A stretch of 64,000 nt of DNA from assembly GCA_947492525.1 (NCBI GenBank), contig CANLNQ010000004.1, positions 62,001-126,000 on the forward strand, written 5' to 3'. The notes beneath the pieces are model-generated. The model was not told the DNA's origin and made no database searches. It saw nothing but the letters and a program-made list of their open reading frames with translations. The first letter of the stretch is position 1, and each line of letters begins with the position of its first letter. This DNA comes from an uncultured Granulosicoccus sp. Lineage in GTDB: Bacteria; Pseudomonadota; Gammaproteobacteria; Granulosicoccales; Granulosicoccaceae. A program made the position numbers and the translations under genes. Below, in pieces: positions 45,154-53,122 of this stretch.

Positions 45154-45296
45154 GGACGAAAAGCCCACTTGCAGACTGGCAAGATTGAGTAACCATGGGC
45201 TTGCAAACCTCGTTTGTTGATCATCACGGTGATAATGTATCATGAAACTAGTGAAATAATATACGAAATGATCGTCATGAGCGATTGTTCTTGATC

Positions 45297-45317
45297 AACT
45301 GGCCAGTGAACTGGTCA
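45297..45317. promoter_or_regulatory. Tandem AACTGGYCA repeat upstream of the GntR gene
   Basis: AACTGGCCA (45297-45305) and AACTGGTCA (45309-45317) repeat with a 12-bp period, next to the palindrome TTGATCAA (45291-45298). They lie just upstream of the regulator start and within the divergent promoter region of the sulfatase operon. Autoregulation by the GntR protein is inferred only from position. Confidence 0.35.
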
Positions 45318-45338
45318 AATACGCACATGGAAACGAAC

Positions 45339-46016
45339 ATGAAATTCAGCTTCAGCGGCGGTGCCAATGAGGGCGATGACACAAGCTCGCTCTACGAGGC
45401 CGTACTCAATGACATCTCGACAGGTGAACTGGAGGGTGGGCAGCGCCTCAAGGTGGCCGAGCTGGCCAGGCGTTACGGTGTCAGTACAAGTCCGGTGCGT
45501 GAAGTGCTTCGACGCATGCAAGGTGAGGGCTACGTCGATATCAGCCCCAACCGAGGGGCCACGATTCGCAAGGGGGACGCCAACACGATCCAGAATATCT
45601 TCGAGATCCTGGAATTGCTGGAACCCTACTTCGTCTCCTGGTTTGCCGAATTCGCACCGCCGGAGCTGATCGATGAGATGGAAGAGATCCAGGCACAGAT
45701 CGAGCAGGTGCCGATAGCCCAGCTGTCAACCTTTCGCAAGCTCGATGCTGAATTCCACTGGATCATGTGCAAGCGTCACTACAATCATCAGGCCGCGGAC
45801 ACCTGGCGCAAACTTCGCCGTGCACTGAATGTGCATGGTGCCAAACTCAGCATCAAGGTTCCCCGGCATGAGGCCATCATTGCCGAACATCGCATGCTGA
45901 TAGACGCACTGCGGCGTAACGATGTCGAAGAATCGGTACGAGTCATTCGTCTGCACACACAGGGCTCTTTCGTGCAGATGTCGCAGCAGATGCGCGTTCT
46001 GGGAATGACTTCCTGA
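45339..46016 (+). CDS. GntR-family regulator, FCD subfamily, divergent from the sulfatase operon
   Basis: 225 aa from ATG 45339 (MKFSFSGGANEGDDTS), which has GGAA 6 bp upstream; ATG 45327 is an alternative. The winged HTH covers residues ~15-80 (LKVAELARRYGVSTSPVREV, with RRMQGEGYVDISPNRGATI). The FCD domain follows (ELLEPYFVSWFAEFAPP, AEFHWIMCKRHYN, AEHRMLIDALRR). FCD regulators often respond to sugar acids, in keeping with the divergent dehydratase/transporter operon. Confidence 0.87.
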   Translation: MKFSFSGGANEGDDTSSLYEAVLNDISTGELEGGQRLKVAELARRYGVSTSPVREVLRRMQGEGYVDISPNRGATIRKGDANTIQNIFEILELLEPYFVSWFAEFAPPELIDEMEEIQAQIEQVPIAQLSTFRKLDAEFHWIMCKRHYNHQAADTWRKLRRALNVHGAKLSIKVPRHEAIIAEHRMLIDALRRNDVEESVRVIRLHTQGSFVQMSQQMRVLGMTS

Positions 46017-46062
46017 CTCCTGCTGTACTCGGCCTGACCATCGTCCGTCGGGCAGAGTGCAC

Positions 46063-47466
46063 TCAGAAGAGGGTCTGCCTCAAGGGCGTTGTCAATGGCA
46101 GCGTCCAGTTGGTCACGGGTTCATTCCTGTCAATTGCGGTCAGGTCTACCCGGTTGTTGATCAGGCTTGCAGGCGGACGATCGTTCAATGAGCAGTTTGC
46201 CTGCGCATAGACCTTGAGCTCCTGATCGGCCGTGGCCCGATGATGCTCTTCCAGAAACTGCGCAAACTGCCAGATCAGATCCGGCAGGCAGGACAGGGTG
46301 CGAACCTGTCGAGGATTGAGATGATCCGCAGGATCAACCACCGTGCGCTTGCCCGCTTCATCAACGACGATGAACCGTGCCGACCCCTGCTTCGAGCGCA
46401 GTTTCATGCGCCAGCTGAACTGGTGGCCGTCTTCATTCCAGGCCACGTTGCCGGGGGCTGCGAAATGGCGTAACGGTACAGCTATCTGCAGCAACAGCCA
46501 GATGCTGATTCCGCTGACGATCAGGAGCGATACGCCGCGAGCCCCAGCGCCGTCTGAACCACGGGCAGGCGGGGTTGAAATGGCCGGTCTCGTGATGGCG
46601 TTCCAGAAGGGTTTCGGAGTGGACGCTCGCCGTGCCTGCCACCAGCGAGCGACCTGGCGCGGCCAATCCGGATCGAACAGCAACAGGGTCGCGGCCAGGG
46701 TCATGAACGGGAAGATGCCGATATCGAACACCATGGCATTGGTCAGGTGGAAGAAGGCGTAGAGACAGAATACGGCCAGGCGCGTGCGACGCCAGAGCAG
46801 TAGCGGCGCGCCAATCAGGTGTAGCGCGATGGCACCATAGCTGGCTGCTGCAATGCCCCAATCCTGAGTGAGAAACTGGAAGATGGCGGCTTCATCCTGA
46901 CTGCGACGAGTCATCCACAAGCGCATGGGTTCGAGGTTCAGCCAGTCGTGGTTGATCTTGACGAAGCCGGCATAGAGCAGAATGATTTCCAGCTGTGCGC
47001 ACAGCCAGAAGCGGCTCCAGTTGGGCACGGTTTCCGAGCGTATGGCAGCGTTGCGCCACGCGTCGACCGACCACAGGCGGTTGGCAGGGGCGAAACACAG
47101 GATGACGCAGATCAGAATCACCATGTAGAAGTGATTCAGATACAGCGACTGGTCCAGAAGGAAATGCCAGGTGAACAGGAGCGTGCAGGCAAGCATGGAC
47201 AATCGGTAGAAAGTGCCGGTGATCACACCGATAGCGGCCACCCCCAGCAAGGCATAGCTGAGCCGGAACCAGGGTTCCGTCGGTACGCTGACCCACTCGA
47301 AGAACGGGTACTTGAACAGCAGATCGGTGTCCCGGTACATGCAGTCCAGGCAGAGAAATACGCCATAGTTGACTGCCTCGAACAGCAACATGGCGCCGAA
47401 CATCATGCGAAACACGGCGAGTGATGCGGTATCCACTTGCCGGAATAGAAACCGGTGTATCAACAC
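46063..47466 (-). CDS. HTTM-domain membrane protein (vitamin K-dependent gamma-carboxylase-like)
   Basis: About 467 aa from GTG 47466 (VLIHRFLFRQVDTASLAVFR), which has GGAG 5 bp upstream; an ATG at 47541 is the longest option. The first ~300 residues hold 8-10 hydrophobic segments of the HTTM domain shared with gamma-glutamyl carboxylase, with DQSLYLNHFYMVILICVIL, LEIILLYAGFVKINHDWLN and FHLTNAMVFDIGIFPFMTLA. The last ~130 residues are soluble (FSWRMKLRSKQGSARFIV). Bacterial relatives have mostly unknown functions. No obvious substrate peptide lies nearby. Confidence 0.8.
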   Translation of the reverse strand: MLIHRFLFRQVDTASLAVFRMMFGAMLLFEAVNYGVFLCLDCMYRDTDLLFKYPFFEWVSVPTEPWFRLSYALLGVAAIGVITGTFYRLSMLACTLLFTWHFLLDQSLYLNHFYMVILICVILCFAPANRLWSVDAWRNAAIRSETVPNWSRFWLCAQLEIILLYAGFVKINHDWLNLEPMRLWMTRRSQDEAAIFQFLTQDWGIAAASYGAIALHLIGAPLLLWRRTRLAVFCLYAFFHLTNAMVFDIGIFPFMTLAATLLLFDPDWPRQVARWWQARRASTPKPFWNAITRPAISTPPARGSDGAGARGVSLLIVSGISIWLLLQIAVPLRHFAAPGNVAWNEDGHQFSWRMKLRSKQGSARFIVVDEAGKRTVVDPADHLNPRQVRTLSCLPDLIWQFAQFLEEHHRATADQELKVYAQANCSLNDRPPASLINNRVDLTAIDRNEPVTNWTLPLTTPLRQTLF

Positions 47467-47571
47467 CTTCACTCCGTCAATCGTCAGGTGCTGATTGTTG
47501 CATGAGTTGCCCGTGCCTGGGTAGCCGACACATCGCGCCATTGCGCATCAGGCAGCTCAGCACCTTTGATA

Positions 47572-48321
47572 TCAGTATGTGGCTCTGCCGCCGGAGAGGT
47601 CGAATACCGATCCGGTGGTGAATGAGTTTTCTGCAGAGGCCATCCACAGGATCATGCTGCTGATCTCTTCGACAGTCACGAATCGGCCCCTGGGAATCTT
47701 CGATAGCATGTAGTCGATGAATTCCTGACTGACCTGATCCAGAATGCGTGTTTGCGCGGTTGCCGGGGTCACGCAATTGACCGCAATGTCCTGTGCGGCC
47801 AGCTCCTTGCCCAGAGATTTGGTCAGGGCGATGACGGCAGCCTTCGATGCCGAGTAGGCAGAGGCATTGGGGTTGCCTTCCTTGCCGGCAATGGAGGCGA
47901 CATTGACGATCCTGCCATAGCCGCGTTCCATCATGCCCGGTGTGAGCACCTTGCAGGTATGGAAGGTGCCATCGAGGTTGACTGACTGCACCTTGCGCCA
48001 CATCTGTTCGTCGTACTCGGCCAGGGTGCTGGTGGGGCCGGCAATGCCGGCGCTGTTGATCAGGATGTCAACGCCTGCAAACGCCTGTTCGGTTATCAGG
48101 CGGGCCTTCTCCACGTCTTGCAGCTTGCTGACATCCACCTGCACCCATTTGACGCATTCGGGCGGGAGCTGGCTGACAGAGGGCTCGGGCGATGAGATAT
48201 CCAGGTCCCAGATGGCAACCCTTGCCCCCGAGCTGACCAGTCGACGCGCAACGGCGGCTCCGATGCCGTTGCAACCTCCGGTGACAACCGCAACGCGGTT
48301 CGAGTAGTCGTAGGTATTCAT
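47572..48321 (-). CDS. Short-chain dehydrogenase/reductase of the enolase-paralog operon
   Basis: 249 aa from ATG 48321 (MNTYDYSNRVAVVTGG). The classical SDR cofactor motif is VTGGCNGIGAAVARRL, with NSAG and the active site Ser...YSASK (NVASIAGKEGNPNASAYSASK). It follows the acidic-NAD+ pattern IWDLDIS after the third strand, so NAD+ is likely. It overlaps the enolase-paralog gene by 4 bp, so the two are translated together. It presumably oxidises a hydroxyl group of the pathway's substrate or product. Confidence 0.9.
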   Translation of the reverse strand: MNTYDYSNRVAVVTGGCNGIGAAVARRLVSSGARVAIWDLDISSPEPSVSQLPPECVKWVQVDVSKLQDVEKARLITEQAFAGVDILINSAGIAGPTSTLAEYDEQMWRKVQSVNLDGTFHTCKVLTPGMMERGYGRIVNVASIAGKEGNPNASAYSASKAAVIALTKSLGKELAAQDIAVNCVTPATAQTRILDQVSQEFIDYMLSKIPRGRFVTVEEISSMILWMASAENSFTTGSVFDLSGGRATY

Positions 48322-49637
48322 CGCGTCTTGCCCTCTTGTTGTTGCGCCCACCAGGTGTTTGCCAGCGGCTTGCCTCTTACGTAGGCATCGGTGCCAAGTT
48401 CATCACTGATACGCAGGCACTCGTTCCATTTGGCCATGCGCTCGGAGCGGGTCATGGACCCCACCTTCAATTGACCTGCATCGAGTCCGACGGCCAGATG
48501 GCAGATCGTGACATCTTCGGTTTCACCGGATCGGGCCGAGACAATGCCGCGGTAGCCGTGTTCGCGGGCTGCTGCCAGGCAGGCCAGAGACTCGGTGATG
48601 GTGCCTGACTGATTGACCTTGACGAGAACGGCATTGCAGGCGCCCCGCTCAGCCGCCTCATGCACCAGGTCGGCATTGGTGACCAGATAATCGTCGCCGA
48701 TGATCTGCACGCGGTGGCCGAATTCGCGCGTGAATGCGATGACGCCTTCGGGATCATCCTCTGCCAGCGGGTCTTCTATCGAGGCAATCGGGTAATCGTC
48801 CAACCAGCGCCCCAGCAGGGCAATCATCTCTTCGCGGTCGAGCTCGCGATCCTCCAGAGCCAGGCGGTAGCGGCCTTTGCTGCCGAATTCGGACGCGGCG
48901 ATATCCAGGGATATGACCACGCGATCACCGGGTTTTTCGCCGACATCCTCGATGGCTCCGATCAGCGTCTCCAGCGCTTGTTCGTTACTGTCGAACACTG
49001 GCCACCAGCCGCCTTCATCGGCGACACCGACATTGCCGCTTCTGGCTTTCATGCGAGCGCCGGCCGCTCGATAGATCTCCGAGGTGACTTCCATGACCTC
49101 ATCGAAGGAAGCAGCCCCCGGAACCATGACCATGAAATCCTGAACATCCACACGACGTCCCGCATGCGCACCACCACCGAATATCTGGATTTCGGGCAAG
49201 GGCAGTGAGGGTGTCTGTCCATTGCAGTCGGCGATATGCCGCCACAAGGGTTTGCCGGCGGATGCGGCCGCTGCGTGCAATACGGCCATCGAAGTGGCCA
49301 CCATCGCGTTTCCACCCAGGGTGGATTTGTACGCGCTGCCATCCAGCGCGACAAGCCTGGCATCGATAGTCGCCTGGTCGCTGGCGTCCATGCCCTGCAA
49401 TTCGGCGGCAAGCTGCCGGTTGACGTTGCCGACTGCGTTCTGCACGTCCATGCCGCCGAGCCTTGAGCCTCCGTCGCGCAGGTCCATGGCCTCGCGGCGT
49501 CCTCTGGATGCACCCGCGGGTGCCATGGCTCGACCACGAGATCCATCGGCCAGTACGGCCTCCACTTCGACGGTTGGATTGCCTCGACTGTCCCAGACGC
49601 GTCTGGCTGTGAGGGTGGACAGAGTGGTATCGCTCAT
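48318..49637 (-). CDS. Enolase paralog with altered active site
   Basis: 439 aa, clearly homologous to phosphopyruvate hydratase over its full length (ARRVWDSRGNPTVEVEAV; VGVADEGGWWPVF; ASIEDPLAEDD; VLVKVNQSGTITES). The metal ligands are kept (Asp245, Glu288, Asp316 region), as are Glu208 and both catalytic lysines (Lys340, Lys391). Two enolase active-site positions differ: the Glu of QEFM is Asp167 (QDFM), and the His of SHRSGE is Ala368 (SARSGE). The mobile loop is GASRGRREA rather than GASTGxxE. This suggests a different phosphorylated substrate, or changed chemistry. Its operon partners are a kinase and an SDR, not glycolytic genes. Confidence 0.88.
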   Translation of the reverse strand: MSDTTLSTLTARRVWDSRGNPTVEVEAVLADGSRGRAMAPAGASRGRREAMDLRDGGSRLGGMDVQNAVGNVNRQLAAELQGMDASDQATIDARLVALDGSAYKSTLGGNAMVATSMAVLHAAAASAGKPLWRHIADCNGQTPSLPLPEIQIFGGGAHAGRRVDVQDFMVMVPGAASFDEVMEVTSEIYRAAGARMKARSGNVGVADEGGWWPVFDSNEQALETLIGAIEDVGEKPGDRVVISLDIAASEFGSKGRYRLALEDRELDREEMIALLGRWLDDYPIASIEDPLAEDDPEGVIAFTREFGHRVQIIGDDYLVTNADLVHEAAERGACNAVLVKVNQSGTITESLACLAAAREHGYRGIVSARSGETEDVTICHLAVGLDAGQLKVGSMTRSERMAKWNECLRISDELGTDAYVRGKPLANTWWAQQQEGKTR

Positions 49638-50635
49638 GATGTCGTTTTCATCGAGTCAGCTTCCAGTAATCGTCTCAGGGTTTGCGGCGGGTGTTCGATC
49701 AAGGCAAGCGCACAGGCCCGGACTTGCGCTCTGACGTCCTGCTCAAGATACTCAACCGGTGACTTGCCGTCGATACGGGCCAGCATCAGTGCCGGTAGCA
49801 ATCGGGTGACGCGCCGTTCAAGATCATGTGCCTCTTCCCAACAGACGTGTGAGGCGTAGCCATCCCAGAAGTGCAGCACTGCCTGACGAAGATCCTGTCT
49901 GGATTGCGGCAGATGGAATGACTTGAGAATCAGGTGATTGAGTGCGAATGCGACGTCGAACGACGGATCGCCCATCGTGGCGCATTCAGCGTCGAGTATC
50001 ACGGGCTTGTCGTCACGCACAAGGATGTTCTTGGGGCTGACATCACCGTGAACCAGTACCCGGCGTGATGCTGCCAGCTGGTCTGCCAGTGTATTCAGTG
50101 TGCCGGCAATGTCGTTGTGTTGTCTCGCGGTGAAACGCAGATAGGGTTCCAGTCGCAGGGATTCGAAGTCGGTCGTATTGTCGAAGTGCGTGCGATCGAA
50201 CTGCGCACTCGTGGAGGCTGCGTGTATGCGACCGAGGGTGTCGGCCACTCCGGCGGCCACGCCCTCGACCGGGCGACCGTTGAGCAAACTGGTTTTCCAT
50301 GGAAGGATATCGGGACCGTCGAGATACTCCATGGCGAAACCGTTTTCCTTCTCGCTCCAGCCATGCAGCGCCGGAACGGCACCGGGTGCCACTCTGCCGG
50401 CGAACTGCAACCAGGCGAACTCCGCCTTGCTGCGATGCACCGGTGCAAACCAGTCTTCCTGCACTTTCAGCTTTTCGAGCGCGAACTTGACGCAGACAGT
50501 CTGATCGGCATGGGAGACTGCCGCAATGTCGGACGCCACTCCGCCGGTCAGGCGACGAATGGTATGCACCTCGGCGGGCTGACACAGACCGAGTGAGCCC
50601 ATGAGGTCGCGGCAGCGTTGTTCGAATTCGATCAT
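49634..50635 (-). CDS. APH-fold small-molecule kinase
   Basis: 333 aa from ATG 50635 (MIEFEQRCRDLMGSLGL), with CAGG upstream; a TTG at 50644 is possible. It has the aminoglycoside-phosphotransferase/choline-kinase fold: N-lobe RRLTGGVASDIAAV and VCVKFALEKLKVQ, catalytic loop VLVHGDVSPKNILV, and metal motif VILDAECATMGDPSFDVAFA. The pattern is nearest to methylthioribose- or sugar-type kinases of this fold rather than antibiotic resistance. It overlaps the enolase paralog by 4 bp. I infer that it makes the phosphorylated substrate on which the enolase paralog acts. Confidence 0.86.
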   Translation of the reverse strand: MIEFEQRCRDLMGSLGLCQPAEVHTIRRLTGGVASDIAAVSHADQTVCVKFALEKLKVQEDWFAPVHRSKAEFAWLQFAGRVAPGAVPALHGWSEKENGFAMEYLDGPDILPWKTSLLNGRPVEGVAAGVADTLGRIHAASTSAQFDRTHFDNTTDFESLRLEPYLRFTARQHNDIAGTLNTLADQLAASRRVLVHGDVSPKNILVRDDKPVILDAECATMGDPSFDVAFALNHLILKSFHLPQSRQDLRQAVLHFWDGYASHVCWEEAHDLERRVTRLLPALMLARIDGKSPVEYLEQDVRAQVRACALALIEHPPQTLRRLLEADSMKTTS

Positions 50636-50658
50636 GTCAGCCAACCTGTACGCTGGTG

Positions 50659-50674
50659 ATGTTCACGTGAACAT
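50659..50674. promoter_or_regulatory. 16-bp perfect palindrome, candidate LacI-family operator
   Basis: ATGTTCACGTGAACAT is fully symmetric with a central CG, the hallmark of LacI-family operators. It lies 24 bp from the kinase start in the divergent region between the kinase operon and the LacI-type gene. A half-site AATGAACATT occurs further on near 50717. The palindrome is seen; binding by the adjacent regulator is inference with good support. Confidence 0.7.
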
Positions 50675-50752
50675 ATTGTGTGAAATAGTTGAGGATGTCA
50701 ACCCGGATTGTGAAAGAATGAACATTGATATCGGGTGGTAGAGGAGCGGGCC

Positions 50753-51739
50753 GTGCGAGTCACGATCAAGTCCATCGCAAGAGATCTCGGCATCTCGCAC
50801 ATGACGGTCTCCAGGGCATTGTCCGGTAGCGAACATGTCAGCGCCGATACGCGCAAGAAGATCTGTGAATACGCCGAGCAGGTGGGGTATGTCCGGAGTT
50901 CGGCCGCCAGCGCCATGCGAGGTGATCCCACCGCCATTGTCGGTTTGTTGTTGCCCAATATCGTCAACGACTTCTATTCCCGCTTTGCCAACGCCTTGAG
51001 TCTACTGTGTGCAGAGGCCGGGTTCGACCTGGTCATTCACCTGACCGGTGATGACATGAAGCAGGAGCGCAAGTGTCTGATGCGTCTGCAAGCCTTGCAG
51101 GCGCGTATCGTGTTGCTCGTGCCTGCGCCGAGGCATGCGGGAGAGGCGCCTTATGCGGCAAAGGGTCTTGAGCTGATCAATCTGATTCGGAGTGTCGACG
51201 ACGAGAGCTGCATGGGCGAGCTGATGATTCAGGATGAACAGGCGATCAGGCAGGCTGTGTCTCATCTGGCCGGAATCGGGTGTCGGCGCATAGCCTACAT
51301 CGGAGGCGGTGAGACCTTGTCGTCGGGTCGTCAGCGTTTCCAGGCATTCTCCAGAGGCCTTTCGGAGAACGCTATCGAGCGTCATGAACAGCTTGTTTTC
51401 ACCGGCGATCCGGATCAGGAGGTGGGGTACCGCTGTGCGCTGTCCTTGCTCGACGGGGGTGGAGAGCCAGACGCCGTGGTCTGTGGTGGCTTCGAACTGT
51501 CAAACGGTGCTCTGCATGCCTGTCTGGAGCGCAATGTCGAGATGCCGGGGCAACTGGCTTTCGTCGGTTATGGCGACCCGGCGTTCTATCAATGGATAGC
51601 CGGTGGGGTGTCCACGGTTTCCCTGTCAGCGCATGAGGTCGCCTGCCGTGCCATCGAGATGATCGGTGGTAGCCGGTCGGGCAGGAACGATAACCATCAA
51701 CGCGTGCCGGCCAAGTTCCTGCCCCGACACTCAGCCTGA
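50753..51739 (+). CDS. LacI-family transcriptional regulator
   Basis: 328 aa from GTG 50753, chosen because GAGGAG lies 6-7 bp upstream and the family start VTIKSIARDLGISHMTVSRA follows at once. The HTH covers residues ~3-25, the hinge ~45-60, and the periplasmic-binding-protein-like effector domain fills the rest (IVGLLLPNIVNDFYSRFANA, GCRRIAYIGGGE, LAFVGYGDP). It is divergent from the kinase/enolase-paralog/SDR operon and most likely represses it through the palindrome at 50659-50674. Confidence 0.9.
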   Translation: MRVTIKSIARDLGISHMTVSRALSGSEHVSADTRKKICEYAEQVGYVRSSAASAMRGDPTAIVGLLLPNIVNDFYSRFANALSLLCAEAGFDLVIHLTGDDMKQERKCLMRLQALQARIVLLVPAPRHAGEAPYAAKGLELINLIRSVDDESCMGELMIQDEQAIRQAVSHLAGIGCRRIAYIGGGETLSSGRQRFQAFSRGLSENAIERHEQLVFTGDPDQEVGYRCALSLLDGGGEPDAVVCGGFELSNGALHACLERNVEMPGQLAFVGYGDPAFYQWIAGGVSTVSLSAHEVACRAIEMIGGSRSGRNDNHQRVPAKFLPRHSA

Positions 51740-51744
51740 ACAGT

Positions 51745-51771
51745 GCCATGCCCGATCTGCTCGGGCATGGC
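51745..51771. terminator. Bidirectional terminator-like hairpin between LacI and binding-protein genes
   Basis: GCCATGCCCGA and TCGGGCATGGC form a perfect 11-bp stem with loop TCTGC, filling most of the 38-bp gap between two convergent genes. It has no T run on either side, so it would terminate by stem strength or with Rho. Confidence 0.65.
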
Positions 51772-51777
51772 CGAGGC

Positions 51778-52926
51778 TCACTGGTCGTGACTTTCGCGGT
51801 ACAGCTTCTGCAGGGCCTGGACGCAGTGCCTGCGGCTCAGTCGCCCTTGCAGGAAGTCTGAAACCGTGTGGCTGGCAAGATTCTGAAAGGCGGTGTATCC
51901 GGAATATCGGGGGCGAACCCATGCCGCATTCAAGGTGGAATAGGTATTGATCATGAAGTCGTTGCACAGGCGGTTGGTGGCTTGATCGCTCCAGGCCACA
52001 GCATTGCCGGGCTGCCCACCTTCCTTGACCCAGTCGCTGGTCTGGCATTCGGCGCTGGCTATATGGAACGCGAAAGCCACGGCGGCCTCCTTGTGCTCGG
52101 AAGAGGCGGATACGGCAATACCACTTCCACCCAGTACCGTACCGCTGACGCCACCACCGGCGGCATCCGCCACATCGGTGAATAGCAGCGTGTGTGGCCG
52201 GAAACCTTCCTGCGCGTAATTGATGTATCCGTAGGCATGCGGACAATAGACCGGGCCCTTGTCCTGTGTGCTCATGATCTCGTAGACATCGATGGGGTCC
52301 ATGTCGAAACACGCTGGTCGTACCAGGCTCGTCAGTTCGGCAAGCTGTTCCAGCGCTGTGGCGATATCCTCGTCGGCCATGAGCTTTTCAGGGTCGGTGG
52401 CCACGAGCGAACCGCGATTGCGGGCCAGCCATAACAGGGCCATCAGACCATGGGGGGGTCTGAGGGGCAGGATGATCTTGCCGGCGCTGGCCAACAACAT
52501 GACTTGCTCCCAGGTATGCGGTACCTGGTCGAGTCGATCGGGACGGTAGCTGGCAACCGGTGATGCTGAATCCATGGGCAGTGCCCATTGACCTCCATGC
52601 ATTGCATAGGAATCGAACGAAGGTCCGGCACTCTGATTCTGCAGCGTCTGCAGTTGCTGACTGCGATCGCAAGCCGTCAGATCGAGCAGCAGGTTCTCGC
52701 GGACCGCTTCGCCCAGGTGTGGATGATCGATGATGATCAGGTCGTGATTGCTGCACACTTCGCGCAGTGGCTGACTTTCAAAATCCTGAAGCGGGCGGGT
52801 ACTCCAGGAAATGCTGACTCCCGGGTTCTCTTTCTCGTAGTGATCTGAAGCGGCCAACAGCGGTTTCTTGCCACGAGCATGATTCCAGGTCATTCCACGT
52901 ACATGCGTCTGCCTGTGTTCTGTCAT
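51778..52926 (-). CDS. Family-1 extracellular solute-binding protein homolog lacking a signal peptide
   Basis: 382 aa from ATG 52926 (MTEHRQTHVRGMTWNHARGK). The fold signature is SBP_bac_1-like (LLDLTACDRS, GGQWALPMDSASPVASYRPD, AAVAFAFHIASAECQTSDWV). There is no hydrophobic N-terminal segment; the text starts with polar residues and goes straight into RGMTWNHARG. No permease or ATPase gene is near. I recall similar leaderless proteins in Rhizobiales, where RG[MI]TW starts the chain. It may be cytosolic and act as a ligand sensor or buffer. Its place beside the LacI/kinase cluster suggests a shared ligand. Confidence 0.8.
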   Translation of the reverse strand: MTEHRQTHVRGMTWNHARGKKPLLAASDHYEKENPGVSISWSTRPLQDFESQPLREVCSNHDLIIIDHPHLGEAVRENLLLDLTACDRSQQLQTLQNQSAGPSFDSYAMHGGQWALPMDSASPVASYRPDRLDQVPHTWEQVMLLASAGKIILPLRPPHGLMALLWLARNRGSLVATDPEKLMADEDIATALEQLAELTSLVRPACFDMDPIDVYEIMSTQDKGPVYCPHAYGYINYAQEGFRPHTLLFTDVADAAGGGVSGTVLGGSGIAVSASSEHKEAAVAFAFHIASAECQTSDWVKEGGQPGNAVAWSDQATNRLCNDFMINTYSTLNAAWVRPRYSGYTAFQNLASHTVSDFLQGRLSRRHCVQALQKLYRESHDQ

Positions 52927-53122
52927 TGGATTTCCGTGAAGCTGAGTCGGATGTCCGGGATGCGAGTCCGGTCGGACCAAGTATGAAACAGTAATTTGCA
53001 AATGAATGAAACACCGTTCTCGTACAGACTCTTGAGAACAGGCAGCAGCAAAGTCGTGTACCAGGCGCTACGATCGGAGTTGCTGCGCTGCAGCAATTTC
53101 TTCGCTGATGTTTACGTCATGT

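Noticed and set aside
49634-50635. Kinase gene as an aminoglycoside resistance determinant
   Set aside because: The APH fold is shared by many metabolic kinases, and the HGDVSPKN / DAECA pattern and tight operon with metabolic enzymes argue against resistance.
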